Shown: in pieces, positions 8,239-16,422 of the stretch
How positions within the stretch are numbered: the first letter of the stretch is position 1
Layout: every line of letters begins with the position of its first letter
From: GCA-002704185 sp902588515
GTDB taxonomy: Bacteria; Pseudomonadota; Alphaproteobacteria; Pelagibacterales; Pelagibacteraceae
DNA: 64,000 nucleotides
Reading direction: 5' to 3'
Assembly: GCA_902588515.1 (NCBI GenBank)
Contig: CACIPP010000001.1
Location: 135,258-199,257 of the forward strand
The notes under the pieces: model-generated
The model's database searches: none
Told to the model about the DNA's origin: nothing
Seen by the model: only the letters and a program-made list of their open reading frames with translations
Position numbers and translations under genes: made by a program

Positions 8239-9361
8239 TTTTAAAATCCTCATAACTAGACTCTAGAAATCCCTTTAATGTTTCTAAAAACTTTGGCTCA
8301 TTAACTAAAAACGAGTCGTGGCCATTATTAGTTACAATATTCACAAAACTAACCTCCGCACCTATAGAATTTAATGCAATTACGATTTTTTTGCTTTCAC
8401 TTGTTGGATATAACCAATCAGTACTAAATGATATAATACAATATTTTATATTAGAATCTTTAAATGCTAAAGATAAGTTACCATTATTTTCTTTATACAA
8501 ATCAAAATAATCCATCGCTCTTGTAATATATAAATAGGAATTTGCATCAAATCTATCTACGAAAGAATACCCTTGATATTTTAAATAACTCTCAACCTGA
8601 AAATCAGCATCAAATGAAAATTGTAAACCTTTGTCTTCTTGCAATTTTCTTCCAAATTTATTTTGTAATCCTTGCTCTGATAAATAACTTATATGTCCTG
8701 CCATTCTTGCGATTGCCAAACCTTTTCTTGGTACTTTACCAGATGATATATAATTACCTGAATCCCATTCTGGATCGGCCATTATTGCCTGACGAGCTAA
8801 TTCATTAAAAGCAATGTTTTGTGCTGAATGACTCGCGGCACAAGCAATTGGAACTGCAGTAAACGTTCTATCTGGATAAAGTGAACAAAATTGAAGTGCT
8901 TGCATACCACCCATTGAACCGCCAAGAACAGATAATGTTTTCTTAATACCAAGATGGTCTAACAAATAAGCTTGAGCTTTAACCATATCTTTAATTGTAA
9001 TTACCGGAAAACTTAGACCATATGGCCTTCCTGTTTCTTTACAAATTTCTTTTGGACCTGTACTACCCATACAACCACCAATCACATTAGCACAGATAAC
9101 AAAATATTTTTTTGTATCAATTGGTTTATTTTCTCCTACTACTAAGTTCCACCAACCCTCTTTACCTGTGACTTTGTTGGTTCCTGTTACAAATTGATCC
9201 CCAGACAAAGCATGAAAAACTAAAATTGCATTTGTTTTTTTCTCGTCTAGTTTTCCATATGTTTCAAATGCAATTTCAAACTTATCTAGCTGAACACCGC
9301 AGTCTAATAGAAGTTTCTTATTTATTGTTAATTTATTTATGTTTTCAAAATTTAGTTTCAT
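8228..9361 (-). CDS. metX: Homoserine O-acyltransferase MetX
   Basis: Acylates homoserine, committing it to methionine synthesis. The 377-residue alpha/beta hydrolase has the nucleophile elbow VLGGSMGGMQAL (Ser), the aspartate in SFSTDWLYPTSES and the histidine in NNGHDSFLVNEP, plus NVIGGCMGSTGP. Sequence alone does not tell acetyl-CoA from succinyl-CoA specificity. The first gene of metX-metW, it is preceded by a SAM-II-like aptamer and a hairpin, both on the same strand, so excess SAM should switch it off. Confidence 0.94.
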   Translation of the reverse strand: MKLNFENINKLTINKKLLLDCGVQLDKFEIAFETYGKLDEKKTNAILVFHALSGDQFVTGTNKVTGKEGWWNLVVGENKPIDTKKYFVICANVIGGCMGSTGPKEICKETGRPYGLSFPVITIKDMVKAQAYLLDHLGIKKTLSVLGGSMGGMQALQFCSLYPDRTFTAVPIACAASHSAQNIAFNELARQAIMADPEWDSGNYISSGKVPRKGLAIARMAGHISYLSEQGLQNKFGRKLQEDKGLQFSFDADFQVESYLKYQGYSFVDRFDANSYLYITRAMDYFDLYKENNGNLSLAFKDSNIKYCIISFSTDWLYPTSESKKIVIALNSIGAEVSFVNIVTNNGHDSFLVNEPKFLETLKGFLESSYEDFKNEN

Positions 9362-9366
9362 TCTTT

Positions 9367-9388
9367 AAATCGTATAATATTACGATTT
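9367..9388 (-). promoter_or_regulatory. Hairpin between metX Shine-Dalgarno and start codon
   Basis: On the minus strand an 8-bp perfect stem, AAATCGTA with TACGATTT, encloses a 6-base loop. It begins directly after AAAAGGG at the 3' end of the aptamer and ends five bases before the metX ATG. It is not followed by a U tract, so it is unlikely to be a terminator. If folded, it shortens the effective distance from the AAAAGGG to the start codon from about 27 to about 5 bases. Confidence 0.6.
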
Positions 9389-9432
9389 CCCTTTTAGCAG
9401 TTTATGCCCGCAATTTGGCTAAATCGGCGCTT
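9389..9432 (-). ncRNA. SAM-II-type riboswitch aptamer (metX leader)
   Basis: The leader RNA contains, in order, GAUUUA, an AAUUGC segment, AUAAAC and GCUAAAAGGG. This is the conserved core order of the SAM-II class, whose structurally studied member came from a marine metX gene; SAM-V shares the same core and is not excluded. The Shine-Dalgarno AAAAGGG is the pseudoknot 3' strand, as in SAM-II, which implies translational control. The outer stem P1 is short here (GCC with GGC, flanking pairs imperfect). The predicted transcription start, near 9430, puts the aptamer at the very 5' end. Confidence 0.75.
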
Positions 9433-9436
9433 GCAT

Positions 9437-9465
9437 GTTGTACTAAAAGGCAAAAATATTGTCAA
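9437..9465 (-). promoter_or_regulatory. Promoter of metX-metW
   Basis: Minus-strand TTGACA (9465-9460), 17 bases, then TACAAC (9442-9437). The -35 box is perfect and the -10 matches four of six positions. The start it predicts coincides with the 5' edge of the aptamer, which supports both calls. Confidence 0.6.
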
Positions 9466-9520
9466 ACTATCTTAAATTTTACAGCAATGAATAAGTAATA
9501 TATTAAGACATAAAATAATC

Positions 9521-10597
9521 ATGAAGTTACCTACGCCAAAAAATATACATATTGATAGCTATTCATCTGGATTATCTAGAATAGTCGATAGCGCTAATTT
9601 AATTAAATTATCTCAGAACGAGACTCCGCTTGGACCGTGTTCTGAGGTATCCAAAATTATAAAAAAAAGTTTGACTAATATTTCACGATACCCTGATGGC
9701 AACTCAAGTTTATTAAGAGAAAAATTAAGTAAAAAATTTAAATTAGAAAAAGATCAAATAATTATTGGATGTGGGTCTGATGAGATAATTAGTTTAGTTT
9801 GCCAAGGATTTTTAGAGAAAGATGATGAGGTTATTCTAAGTGAAAACTCTTTTTTAATGTACAGAATTTATGCCCAGATCAATGGTGCAAAAGTCATATT
9901 TTCGAAAGAAAAAGATAATACATTTGATATAGAGGAAACTATTAAATCTATAACAAATAGAACTAAAATAATTTTTATTGCAAATCCAAATAATCCAACT
10001 GGTACATATTTGAACAAAGAAGATATTTTAAAATTAAGATCACTTATCCCAAGTCATATATTATTAATGATAGATGATGCCTATGCAGAATTTATGATTA
10101 ATAAAGATTTTAGATCTGGTCTAGATTTGTTTAAAGATTTTAATAATGTAATTGTTTGTAGAACATTTTCTAAAATATATGGCATAGCTAATTTAAGACT
10201 CGGCTGGGGTTACAGTTCAAAAGAAATAATAAAATCTCTTAATTTGATAAGACCGCCATTCAATATTTCAGGTGTAACGCAAGAAGCTGGAGTGGCTTCA
10301 CTAACTAATCAAAAATGGCTAAATAAAAATATTAAGCATAATGCTAAATGGTCAAAAATTTTCTATAAAAAATTATTAGAAAAGAAATTTAAAATTAATA
10401 TGCCTTGTGCAAATTTTTTTTTGATGAATTGCGATAATCTGAAATTTAATTCAGATGAAGTTTTTAATATATTTTTAAAACACAATATTTTATTGAGAAA
10501 AATGATTGCGTATGGAATAAAAAACTCTTTAAGAGTATCAATTGGAAATGATAAAGAAAATAAAAAATTTTTAAAAATATTAGAGAATAAAATTTAA
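9521..10597 (+). CDS. hisC: Histidinol-phosphate/aromatic aminotransferase
   Basis: PLP-dependent class I/II aminotransferase of 358 residues. Visible motifs are SQNETPLGPC, GCGSDEIISL, IANPNNPTGTY, the PLP lysine in CRTFSKIYGIANLRLGWGY, and a C-terminal RVSIGNDKEN. The sequence is HisC-like. The next gene, one base away, is tyrA, so the enzyme may serve phenylalanine/tyrosine synthesis as well as or instead of histidine; this is inference from context. It diverges from metX across a 159-base gap. Confidence 0.88.
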   Translation: MKLPTPKNIHIDSYSSGLSRIVDSANLIKLSQNETPLGPCSEVSKIIKKSLTNISRYPDGNSSLLREKLSKKFKLEKDQIIIGCGSDEIISLVCQGFLEKDDEVILSENSFLMYRIYAQINGAKVIFSKEKDNTFDIEETIKSITNRTKIIFIANPNNPTGTYLNKEDILKLRSLIPSHILLMIDDAYAEFMINKDFRSGLDLFKDFNNVIVCRTFSKIYGIANLRLGWGYSSKEIIKSLNLIRPPFNISGVTQEAGVASLTNQKWLNKNIKHNAKWSKIFYKKLLEKKFKINMPCANFFLMNCDNLKFNSDEVFNIFLKHNILLRKMIAYGIKNSLRVSIGNDKENKKFLKILENKI

Positions 10598-10598
10598 G

Positions 10599-11504
10599 AT
10601 GAAAAATATAACAATAATTGGTATTGGGCTCATAGGTTCATCAATTGCAAGAGATATAAGAGACAAAAATAAAGACGTTATTATTAATATTGTTGATAAT
10701 TCAAATACGGCCTTAGAAAAATCTAAAAAATTAAATTTAGGTAACAATTATTTTGAGAAGATGTCTATATTTATAGATAAAACTGAAATAATTTTTATCT
10801 GCACGCCAATTAGTGCTTACAAATCTTTATTTGAGGAATTAAAAAAATTTAAGCTTAGTAATGAAACAGTTATAACTGATGTTGGCTCTTGTAAAACTGA
10901 AGTAATAAAAGATGCTCAAAATATATTTACTAAAAATATAAAATTTGTTCCTGCACACCCTATTGCGGGTACAGAACAAAGTGGTCCCGAGTCCGGCTTT
11001 AAAGGTTTATTTAATAATAAATGGTTAATAATAACACCATGTAAAAATTCTGATGACAAAAGTATTAAAGTTATTTCTAATTTATGGAAATCATTTGGTA
11101 GCAAAATTCAAATAATGGATATGAATGATCACGACTCCATTATGGCTATTACAAGTCATATCCCTCATATTATTGCATATAACATAGTAGGCACCGCTTC
11201 CGAATTAGAAGATAATCTTAAAGAGGAGGTAATTAAATATAGCGCAAGTGGTTTTAGAGATTTTACGCGAATTGCTTCATCAGATCCTACAATGTGGAGA
11301 GACATCATACTTAGTAACAAGAAACCAATACTAAAAATGTTAGAGAAATTTGAAAAAGATTTGAACGGATTGAAAAATGCAATTGTAAATGATGATAAGG
11401 AAAAATTATTTAATATTTTTGATAAAACTAGAGATATTAGGAAACGAATTATTGAGGAAGGTCAAGATGTTAAGGAACCAAATTTTGGACGAAAAAATCA
11501 ATAA
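10599..11504 (+). CDS. tyrA: Prephenate/arogenate dehydrogenase
   Basis: Oxidative decarboxylation of prephenate (or arogenate) towards tyrosine. The 301-residue protein starts with the NAD-binding motif IGIGLIGSSIARDI and has VTDVGSCKTEVI, FVPAHPIAGTEQSGPES and SGFRDFTRIASSDPTMWRDI, all typical of the TyrA family. There is no fused chorismate mutase or ACT domain. It follows the aminotransferase with a one-base gap; its end overlaps the convergent plsC by seven bases. Confidence 0.93.
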   Translation: MKNITIIGIGLIGSSIARDIRDKNKDVIINIVDNSNTALEKSKKLNLGNNYFEKMSIFIDKTEIIFICTPISAYKSLFEELKKFKLSNETVITDVGSCKTEVIKDAQNIFTKNIKFVPAHPIAGTEQSGPESGFKGLFNNKWLIITPCKNSDDKSIKVISNLWKSFGSKIQIMDMNDHDSIMAITSHIPHIIAYNIVGTASELEDNLKEEVIKYSASGFRDFTRIASSDPTMWRDIILSNKKPILKMLEKFEKDLNGLKNAIVNDDKEKLFNIFDKTRDIRKRIIEEGQDVKEPNFGRKNQ

Positions 11505-12190
11505 TGAATTTTATTAGATAATTGCTTTAAAAAGTCATCATTTTCCAGTCCTTCTAAAATAGGTTCTTTAAAAATTATTTTGATATTAGACGCGTACTTC
11601 ATGAAGCTATTCCTTGGCCAAAAATTTCCAGAATTAAGATAAACTGGAATACATGGAATATTCAAACTTTTATATATTTTGTAAACACCCTTTTTTATTG
11701 GATACTCCTGGTCTGCTTTAACTCTTGTACCATGGGGGAATATGATTAATTTTCTTTTTTTTATTAATACATTATGAGAAATTCTCTTATAAAAATTTAA
11801 ATTTTTTTTAGTAACTTTTTCTCTTTCAATTGGAACATAACCAAGTTTTTTTAAATATAAATTATACAGAGGTATAAATAATAGTTCTTTCTTAATAACA
11901 AAAAAAGCGTCTGGCACTAGATAATTAAATACAAATGTTTCAAACATGGATTGGTGCGCACTAGCTATTATGTAATTTTTATATTTATGGAGATTTTCAA
12001 GGCCCGATATTTCAATTTTTATATTATAAAGTAATTTTGATATAAAAATAAAATACCAACCTAAAAAATAAACCAACTTTGAAAGAAATTGTTTTCTAGG
12101 CAAAAATAAAAGAGGCAATGAAATGATACATGTAATCGCAATCATTACAAAGATACAAATATTGAATATAAAAGATTGGATTAATTTCAC
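11498..12190 (-). CDS. plsC: 1-acyl-sn-glycerol-3-phosphate acyltransferase
   Basis: Makes phosphatidic acid from lysophosphatidic acid at the inner membrane. The 230-residue protein has an N-terminal hydrophobic segment (residues 8-30), the acyltransferase motif SAHQSMFET (a HX4E form, common in alphaproteobacteria, instead of HX4D), KKELLFIPLYN and IFPHGTR, where FPEGTR is usual. The Glu-to-His change in the glycerophosphate-binding motif is noteworthy. It ends the argH-lptM-lysA run, starting two bases after lysA stops. Confidence 0.9.
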   Translation of the reverse strand: MKLIQSFIFNICIFVMIAITCIISLPLLFLPRKQFLSKLVYFLGWYFIFISKLLYNIKIEISGLENLHKYKNYIIASAHQSMFETFVFNYLVPDAFFVIKKELLFIPLYNLYLKKLGYVPIEREKVTKKNLNFYKRISHNVLIKKRKLIIFPHGTRVKADQEYPIKKGVYKIYKSLNIPCIPVYLNSGNFWPRNSFMKYASNIKIIFKEPILEGLENDDFLKQLSNKIHY

Positions 12191-12192
12191 GT

Positions 12193-13422
12193 TTACGATA
12201 TTTGATTTATATTTTGTCTTTTTCTTATAATTAAAATTTTGTTGTTTTTAATCAATAACTCTGCAATTAAAGGTCTCATATTGTAATTTGATGATAGGCT
12301 TCTACCGTAAGCACCAGTATTCGTAATACATATATAGTCACTTTCTTCCAGTTTGGAGAACTTCTTATATTCACCAAATTTATCACTACTTTCACAAATT
12401 GGACCAACGAATTCTATTTTGGACTTAATTTCATTTCTACGAAATATGGGTAATATTGTATGATTTGCATCATATAAAGCAGTTCTAATCAAATCATTCA
12501 TTGCTGCATCTGTTACTATAAACTTCTTTTTGGCTCCTTCTTTTATGTAAATAATTTTGGATATAATAATGCCAACATTACCACTTAAAAAACGTCCAGG
12601 TTCGAATATTATTTTTACATTGTTCTTTTTCTTAAAATTATAAACATTATTAGCATATTTTTTTAGGGGAAATTTGGTTTCCTTAAAGTTATACGGAATA
12701 CTCATGCCTCCTCCTAAATCAACGTAGCTAATTTTGATATTAACTTTCTTTAAATCAGCTATGGTTTTGTTTAAAAAATTAAGGCAATTATTAAATGGAA
12801 AAACTTCTTTAATTTGACTGCCAATATGAACAGTTAACGCTGATATTTCAATAAAATCGCTATTTTTAAAATTCGTAATTACTTTTTTAAACTCTAATTT
12901 TGATAATCCAAACTTATCTTTGTCGTTGCCAGTAGATATTTTACTATGAGTTTTTGCATTAATGTTTGGGTTTAGCCTTAAACCAATTTTTGTTTTCAAT
13001 TTCATTTTTTTTGATAAAGAATTAATCAACTTCACTTCACTAAATGACTCACAGTTTATTAAAAAAATCTTCTTTGATATTGCATATCTTAACTCTTCAA
13101 CTGTTTTACCTACTCCTGAAAAAACTATTTTATTTGGTTTGATATTTGATTTTAAAGCCAACTTTAGCTCTCCTATAGATACTACATCCGCGCCTATTCC
13201 TAATTCAGCGTATTCCTTAATTATTTTTTGGTTCGAGTTTGATTTTAAAGAAAAACAAATTAATGGATTTGTTTTATTAAAAGTTTTTTTAAAATAACCA
13301 ACGTTTGTTTTTAATTGATTATAAGAGTATAAATAAAAAGGTGTTTTATTTTTTTTAGCAAGTATATCCAAAGAATAATTATTCCAGAGGAGCTTGTTGC
13401 CCTTAAAACGAAAATTTTCCAT
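12193..13422 (-). CDS. lysA: Diaminopimelate decarboxylase
   Basis: Last step of lysine synthesis, removing CO2 from meso-diaminopimelate with PLP. Of 409 residues, the fold-III barrel carries the PLP lysine in FYLYSYNQLKTN...CFSLKSNSNQ, the histidine in ALTVHIGSQI, GGGMSIPY, EPGRFLSGNVG and the second-domain active site VGPICESSDKFG. It shares one base with lptM (TAATG). Together with dapD and dapE at 40-42 kb it implies a succinylase lysine/DAP pathway. Confidence 0.95.
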   Translation of the reverse strand: MENFRFKGNKLLWNNYSLDILAKKNKTPFYLYSYNQLKTNVGYFKKTFNKTNPLICFSLKSNSNQKIIKEYAELGIGADVVSIGELKLALKSNIKPNKIVFSGVGKTVEELRYAISKKIFLINCESFSEVKLINSLSKKMKLKTKIGLRLNPNINAKTHSKISTGNDKDKFGLSKLEFKKVITNFKNSDFIEISALTVHIGSQIKEVFPFNNCLNFLNKTIADLKKVNIKISYVDLGGGMSIPYNFKETKFPLKKYANNVYNFKKKNNVKIIFEPGRFLSGNVGIIISKIIYIKEGAKKKFIVTDAAMNDLIRTALYDANHTILPIFRRNEIKSKIEFVGPICESSDKFGEYKKFSKLEESDYICITNTGAYGRSLSSNYNMRPLIAELLIKNNKILIIRKRQNINQIS

Positions 13423-13538
13423 TATACTTTATAGTGGTGGTTGATTGTTTGTTTTTTATATTCTGGCGGACCTTTTTTGCCACAGCCAGGTATTAGAAAA
13501 AGTATTACTAAAATATAAATAAATCCCACTAATTTCAT
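13422..13538 (-). CDS. lptM: Small LptM (YifL)-type lipoprotein
   Basis: A 38-residue lipoprotein: MKLVGFIYILVILFLIPGCG, then KKGPPEYKK and a short polar tail. The signal ends in a lipobox (IPGC, Cys19) followed by GKKGPP, the hallmark of the LptM/YifL family, which in E. coli helps the LPS translocon LptDE mature. Placement directly before lysA matches many proteobacteria. The ATG overlaps the argH stop (ATGA) and its stop overlaps the lysA start (TAATG), so it is coupled on both sides. An AAAGGAG ribosome site lies upstream. Confidence 0.85.
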   Translation of the reverse strand: MKLVGFIYILVILFLIPGCGKKGPPEYKKQTINHHYKV

Positions 13539-14926
13539 CTTAACTCCTTTAAAGTTTTATTAATCATTTTAATAACATTCTGTTTACTTGTACCACCAAA
13601 AGATTTCTTAGAATTTACAGAATTCTCAACTTTTAAAACATTTAATACATTTGAATCAAAATTATTGTAAACTTTTTTAATATGTTCAAACTTTAGCTCA
13701 TTTAAAGTCAGATTTAGTTTTTCAGCAATATTTACTAGCATTGCAGATTTTTTGTGTGCCTCTCTAAAACTTACTCCTTTTTTAACAAGGTACTCGGCAA
13801 AATCTGTAGCTGTTGTAAAACCTTTAAGGCTATAATTATACATTTTTTTTCTATTCGGCTTCATTGCTTTTATTAAATTAGAAGTTAATTTTAAATTATT
13901 TGATAAATTATTATAACATTCAAAAACAATTTTTTTATCGTCCTGCATGTCTTTAAAATAACTAAGAGGAAGGCCTTTCATAATTATAAAAAATGAATTT
14001 AAACCAGATATGATCACACCAGTCTTTCCTCTGATTATTTCAGCTGAATCAGGATTTTTTTTCTGAGGCATCATAGATGATCCAGTTAACATATCATCGT
14101 TTATAGTAATCATATCCACTAGGTCAGAATTCCAAATAATTAATTCCTCTGCAAATCTTGATAAGTGCATTGCATTTACACTGCAAACAAATAAAAACTC
14201 TAAGACATAATCTCTATCTGAAACTGCGTCCATAGAGTTAGATGTTGGTTTAGTAAAATTTAATTTTTTTGAGGTGTAGTTTCTATCGATGTTTATACTA
14301 GTTCCTGCTAATGCTCCAGAACCCAATGGATTCTCAGAAGTATTCAATATTAAATTGTCAATCTTTTTTAAATCTCTTTTTAACATTTCTACATATGCAA
14401 GCATATAATGAGAAAATAATACTGGCTGAGCATTTTTTAAATGAGTAAAACCTGGCATGATAACATCAATATTTTTCTTCGCTGAAAAAACTAAATTATA
14501 CATAACTTTTTTTATGTCTAGTTTTAAACTTTTGGCAGATTTAATAATCCATAATCTAAAATCTGTAGTGACTTGATCATTTCTTGATCTAGCGGTGTGC
14601 AAATAGCCAGCGTCAGGTCCAATTAATTCAAATAATCTATTTTCTATATTTAAATGAATATCCTCATGTTTTTTACTGAATTTAAATTTTTTACTTTTAA
14701 TTTCTCTTCTAATTTTTTCTAGACAATTAATGATTTTTTTTGAAATTCTTGTCGGTATAACTCTTTGTTTAGCTAACATCTTGCAGTGAATAATAGATGC
14801 GTCAATATCTTCACTATAAAGTTCTTTATCTACATCAATAGATGCATTTGTTTCTAATAAGATATTATTAGTTTTACCTTTCATTCTTTTACCCCAAACG
14901 GTATTATGATTTAATTTTTTTTTCAT
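13535..14926 (-). CDS. argH: Argininosuccinate lyase
   Basis: Splits argininosuccinate into arginine and fumarate. The 463-residue protein has LHTARSRNDQVTTDFRLW, the superfamily signature GSSMMPQKKNPD with the catalytic serine loop, and PGFTHLKNAQPV. It starts WGKRMKGKTN, as usual for ArgH. The start codon is only 11 bases from that of the divergent thioredoxin-like gene, so its promoter must reach into that gene. It leads the run with lptM, lysA and plsC. Confidence 0.95.
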   Translation of the reverse strand: MKKKLNHNTVWGKRMKGKTNNILLETNASIDVDKELYSEDIDASIIHCKMLAKQRVIPTRISKKIINCLEKIRREIKSKKFKFSKKHEDIHLNIENRLFELIGPDAGYLHTARSRNDQVTTDFRLWIIKSAKSLKLDIKKVMYNLVFSAKKNIDVIMPGFTHLKNAQPVLFSHYMLAYVEMLKRDLKKIDNLILNTSENPLGSGALAGTSINIDRNYTSKKLNFTKPTSNSMDAVSDRDYVLEFLFVCSVNAMHLSRFAEELIIWNSDLVDMITINDDMLTGSSMMPQKKNPDSAEIIRGKTGVIISGLNSFFIIMKGLPLSYFKDMQDDKKIVFECYNNLSNNLKLTSNLIKAMKPNRKKMYNYSLKGFTTATDFAEYLVKKGVSFREAHKKSAMLVNIAEKLNLTLNELKFEHIKKVYNNFDSNVLNVLKVENSVNSKKSFGGTSKQNVIKMINKTLKELR

Positions 14927-14937
14927 TAATATTTCTT

Positions 14938-15480
14938 ATGAATATTATTATAAAACACTTAATTAGTTTATTTCTTTACACAATATTTTTTAATTATTCC
15001 AACATTTCTTTATCAAAAGAGCATTTTGATAGTAGCCTTAAAAATATGATTATTCATAGTAAAAGCAAGGATTTTCCTACATTAAATGTAAAAGATAGTA
15101 CAGGCAGAGATATCAAAATTAATAAGTATAACAAAAGGTTTACTTTAATTAATTTTTGGGCAACTTGGTGTGCTCCTTGTGTTGAAGAATTACCTTCTTT
15201 AGATAAATTAGTAACAAAATTTGGAGAAAATAATATTAAAATTATTGCAATAAATGTTGAAAAAATAAAAAAAGAAAAAGCTGTAAATTTTCTAGAAAAT
15301 CTTAAAATAAAAAATTTTACTACTTATTTCGATGACAAATTTGAAGTTGCAAAATTATTAAAACTTAGAGGAATACCAATCACTATAATTATAAACAGCG
15401 AAGGTAAAGAAATTGCAAGAGTTGTAGGATCACTAGAATTTGATAGTAAAATATTTATTGATAAACTAGATCAGTTATAG
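14938..15480 (+). CDS. TlpA/ResA-like thiol-disulfide oxidoreductase
   Basis: A 180-residue periplasmic, membrane-anchored thioredoxin-fold protein. Residues 1-24 are a signal or anchor, and the redox site is WATWCAPC (Cys78, Cys81), followed by VEELPSLDKL and the cis-proline loop LRGIPITIII. TlpA-type proteins reduce cytochrome c or other envelope thiols; the partner cannot be named. Divergence from argH is a widespread alphaproteobacterial arrangement. The stop is adjacent to that of the convergent HIG1-type gene. Confidence 0.85.
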   Translation: MNIIIKHLISLFLYTIFFNYSNISLSKEHFDSSLKNMIIHSKSKDFPTLNVKDSTGRDIKINKYNKRFTLINFWATWCAPCVEELPSLDKLVTKFGENNIKIIAINVEKIKKEKAVNFLENLKIKNFTTYFDDKFEVAKLLKLRGIPITIIINSEGKEIARVVGSLEFDSKIFIDKLDQL

Positions 15481-15684
15481 TTATTTACCGTAAATATAGG
15501 CGAGACTCATCAAAATAATTATAGCACAAAATTGAAGGAAAACCCTCATTTGCATAAGCTTATTACTTTTTTTCTTTTCATTTATATCACCGCCTGAAAA
15601 GAAAGATTTAAGCCCCCTTATTAAAACAATTGTAACAGCTAGGATTGCAATTATTGCTATAAAACTTAATGAGTTTTCAGACAT
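15481..15684 (-). CDS. HIG1/twin-transmembrane small protein
   Basis: A 67-residue protein with two hydrophobic segments (about 6-25 and 48-65) joined by a short charged loop (GGDINEKKKSNKLMQMRV). This pattern is that of the HIG_1_N family, which includes mitochondrial cytochrome oxidase assembly factors and small alphaproteobacterial twin-TM proteins. An oxidase-linked role is inference. It is monocistronic, tail to tail with the TlpA-like gene. Confidence 0.7.
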   Translation of the reverse strand: MSENSLSFIAIIAILAVTIVLIRGLKSFFSGGDINEKKKSNKLMQMRVFLQFCAIIILMSLAYIYGK

Positions 15685-15726
15685 AACTTGTACTTAACAC
15701 AAAATATTTATATTTGTAATAAAATT

Positions 15727-16365
15727 ATGGATTTAGTTTATGAAGAAATAAAAAGTGACCTTAAGATTAATCAGGTCGTGTTTATGTTGCATGGTTATGG
15801 TGCAGATGCAAAAGATTTCCTATCTTTAGCTAATTATTGGCACAGATTTTTACCAAATACCTTATTTGTCGCTCCTAATGCACCTAAAAAGTGCCAGATT
15901 AATTCTGATGGATATGAGTGGTTTGATTTAATGCAAACTGATAAAAATAAAACAACAAACGAATTGATTGAGTCAGTAGATAAATTAAAAATATTAACAG
16001 ACAAAATTTTAAAGAAATATAATTTAAATTATAAAGATGTTATTTATGTAGGATTTTCTCAAGGTACAATGCTCGCAATCCATACAGCATTAAATTCAGT
16101 TGAAATAGTCAAGGGTGTTTTAGGTTATTCGGGAAAAATATATGACCATCAACTTCTACAAAATTCTATTAATTCAAAAGTAAAAATATTCATGATACAT
16201 GGGAGTAAAGATGAAGTAATTCCATTAGAACAAATGTATGAAAGTTTTGATTTTTTAAAAAAGTTAGATTTTGAAATTGAATACAAAATATTAGAGAATT
16301 GTGGACATTCTATTAGCGCTGAAGGCACAAGCGAGGGATTAAATTTTATAAGAAAACTTATGTGA
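15727..16365 (+). CDS. Alpha/beta hydrolase, carboxylesterase/phospholipase type
   Basis: A 212-residue serine hydrolase. The start is taken at MDLVYEEIKS (15727); an upstream in-frame ATG at 15688 adds only a non-conserved segment next to the divergent gene. Motifs are FMLHGYGADAKDF (oxyanion region), the nucleophile elbow VGFSQGTML, MIHGSKDEVIP (Asp) and ENCGHSIS (His). This is the phospholipase/carboxylesterase (YpfH/Est) family. The substrate is unknown. Confidence 0.83.
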   Translation: MDLVYEEIKSDLKINQVVFMLHGYGADAKDFLSLANYWHRFLPNTLFVAPNAPKKCQINSDGYEWFDLMQTDKNKTTNELIESVDKLKILTDKILKKYNLNYKDVIYVGFSQGTMLAIHTALNSVEIVKGVLGYSGKIYDHQLLQNSINSKVKIFMIHGSKDEVIPLEQMYESFDFLKKLDFEIEYKILENCGHSISAEGTSEGLNFIRKLM

Positions 16366-16422
16366 CATTATTTATAAAACTTTAACTTGATCAAGTATCA
16401 TTTTTTTTATACTTTAGTGTTA

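Noticed and set aside
9390..9450. Perfect 8-base complementarity between CCTTTTAG (9450-9443, minus strand) and CTAAAAGG of the metX aptamer
   Set aside because: The upstream copy lies inside the spacer of the predicted promoter, before the transcription start near 9430, so it would not be in the RNA.
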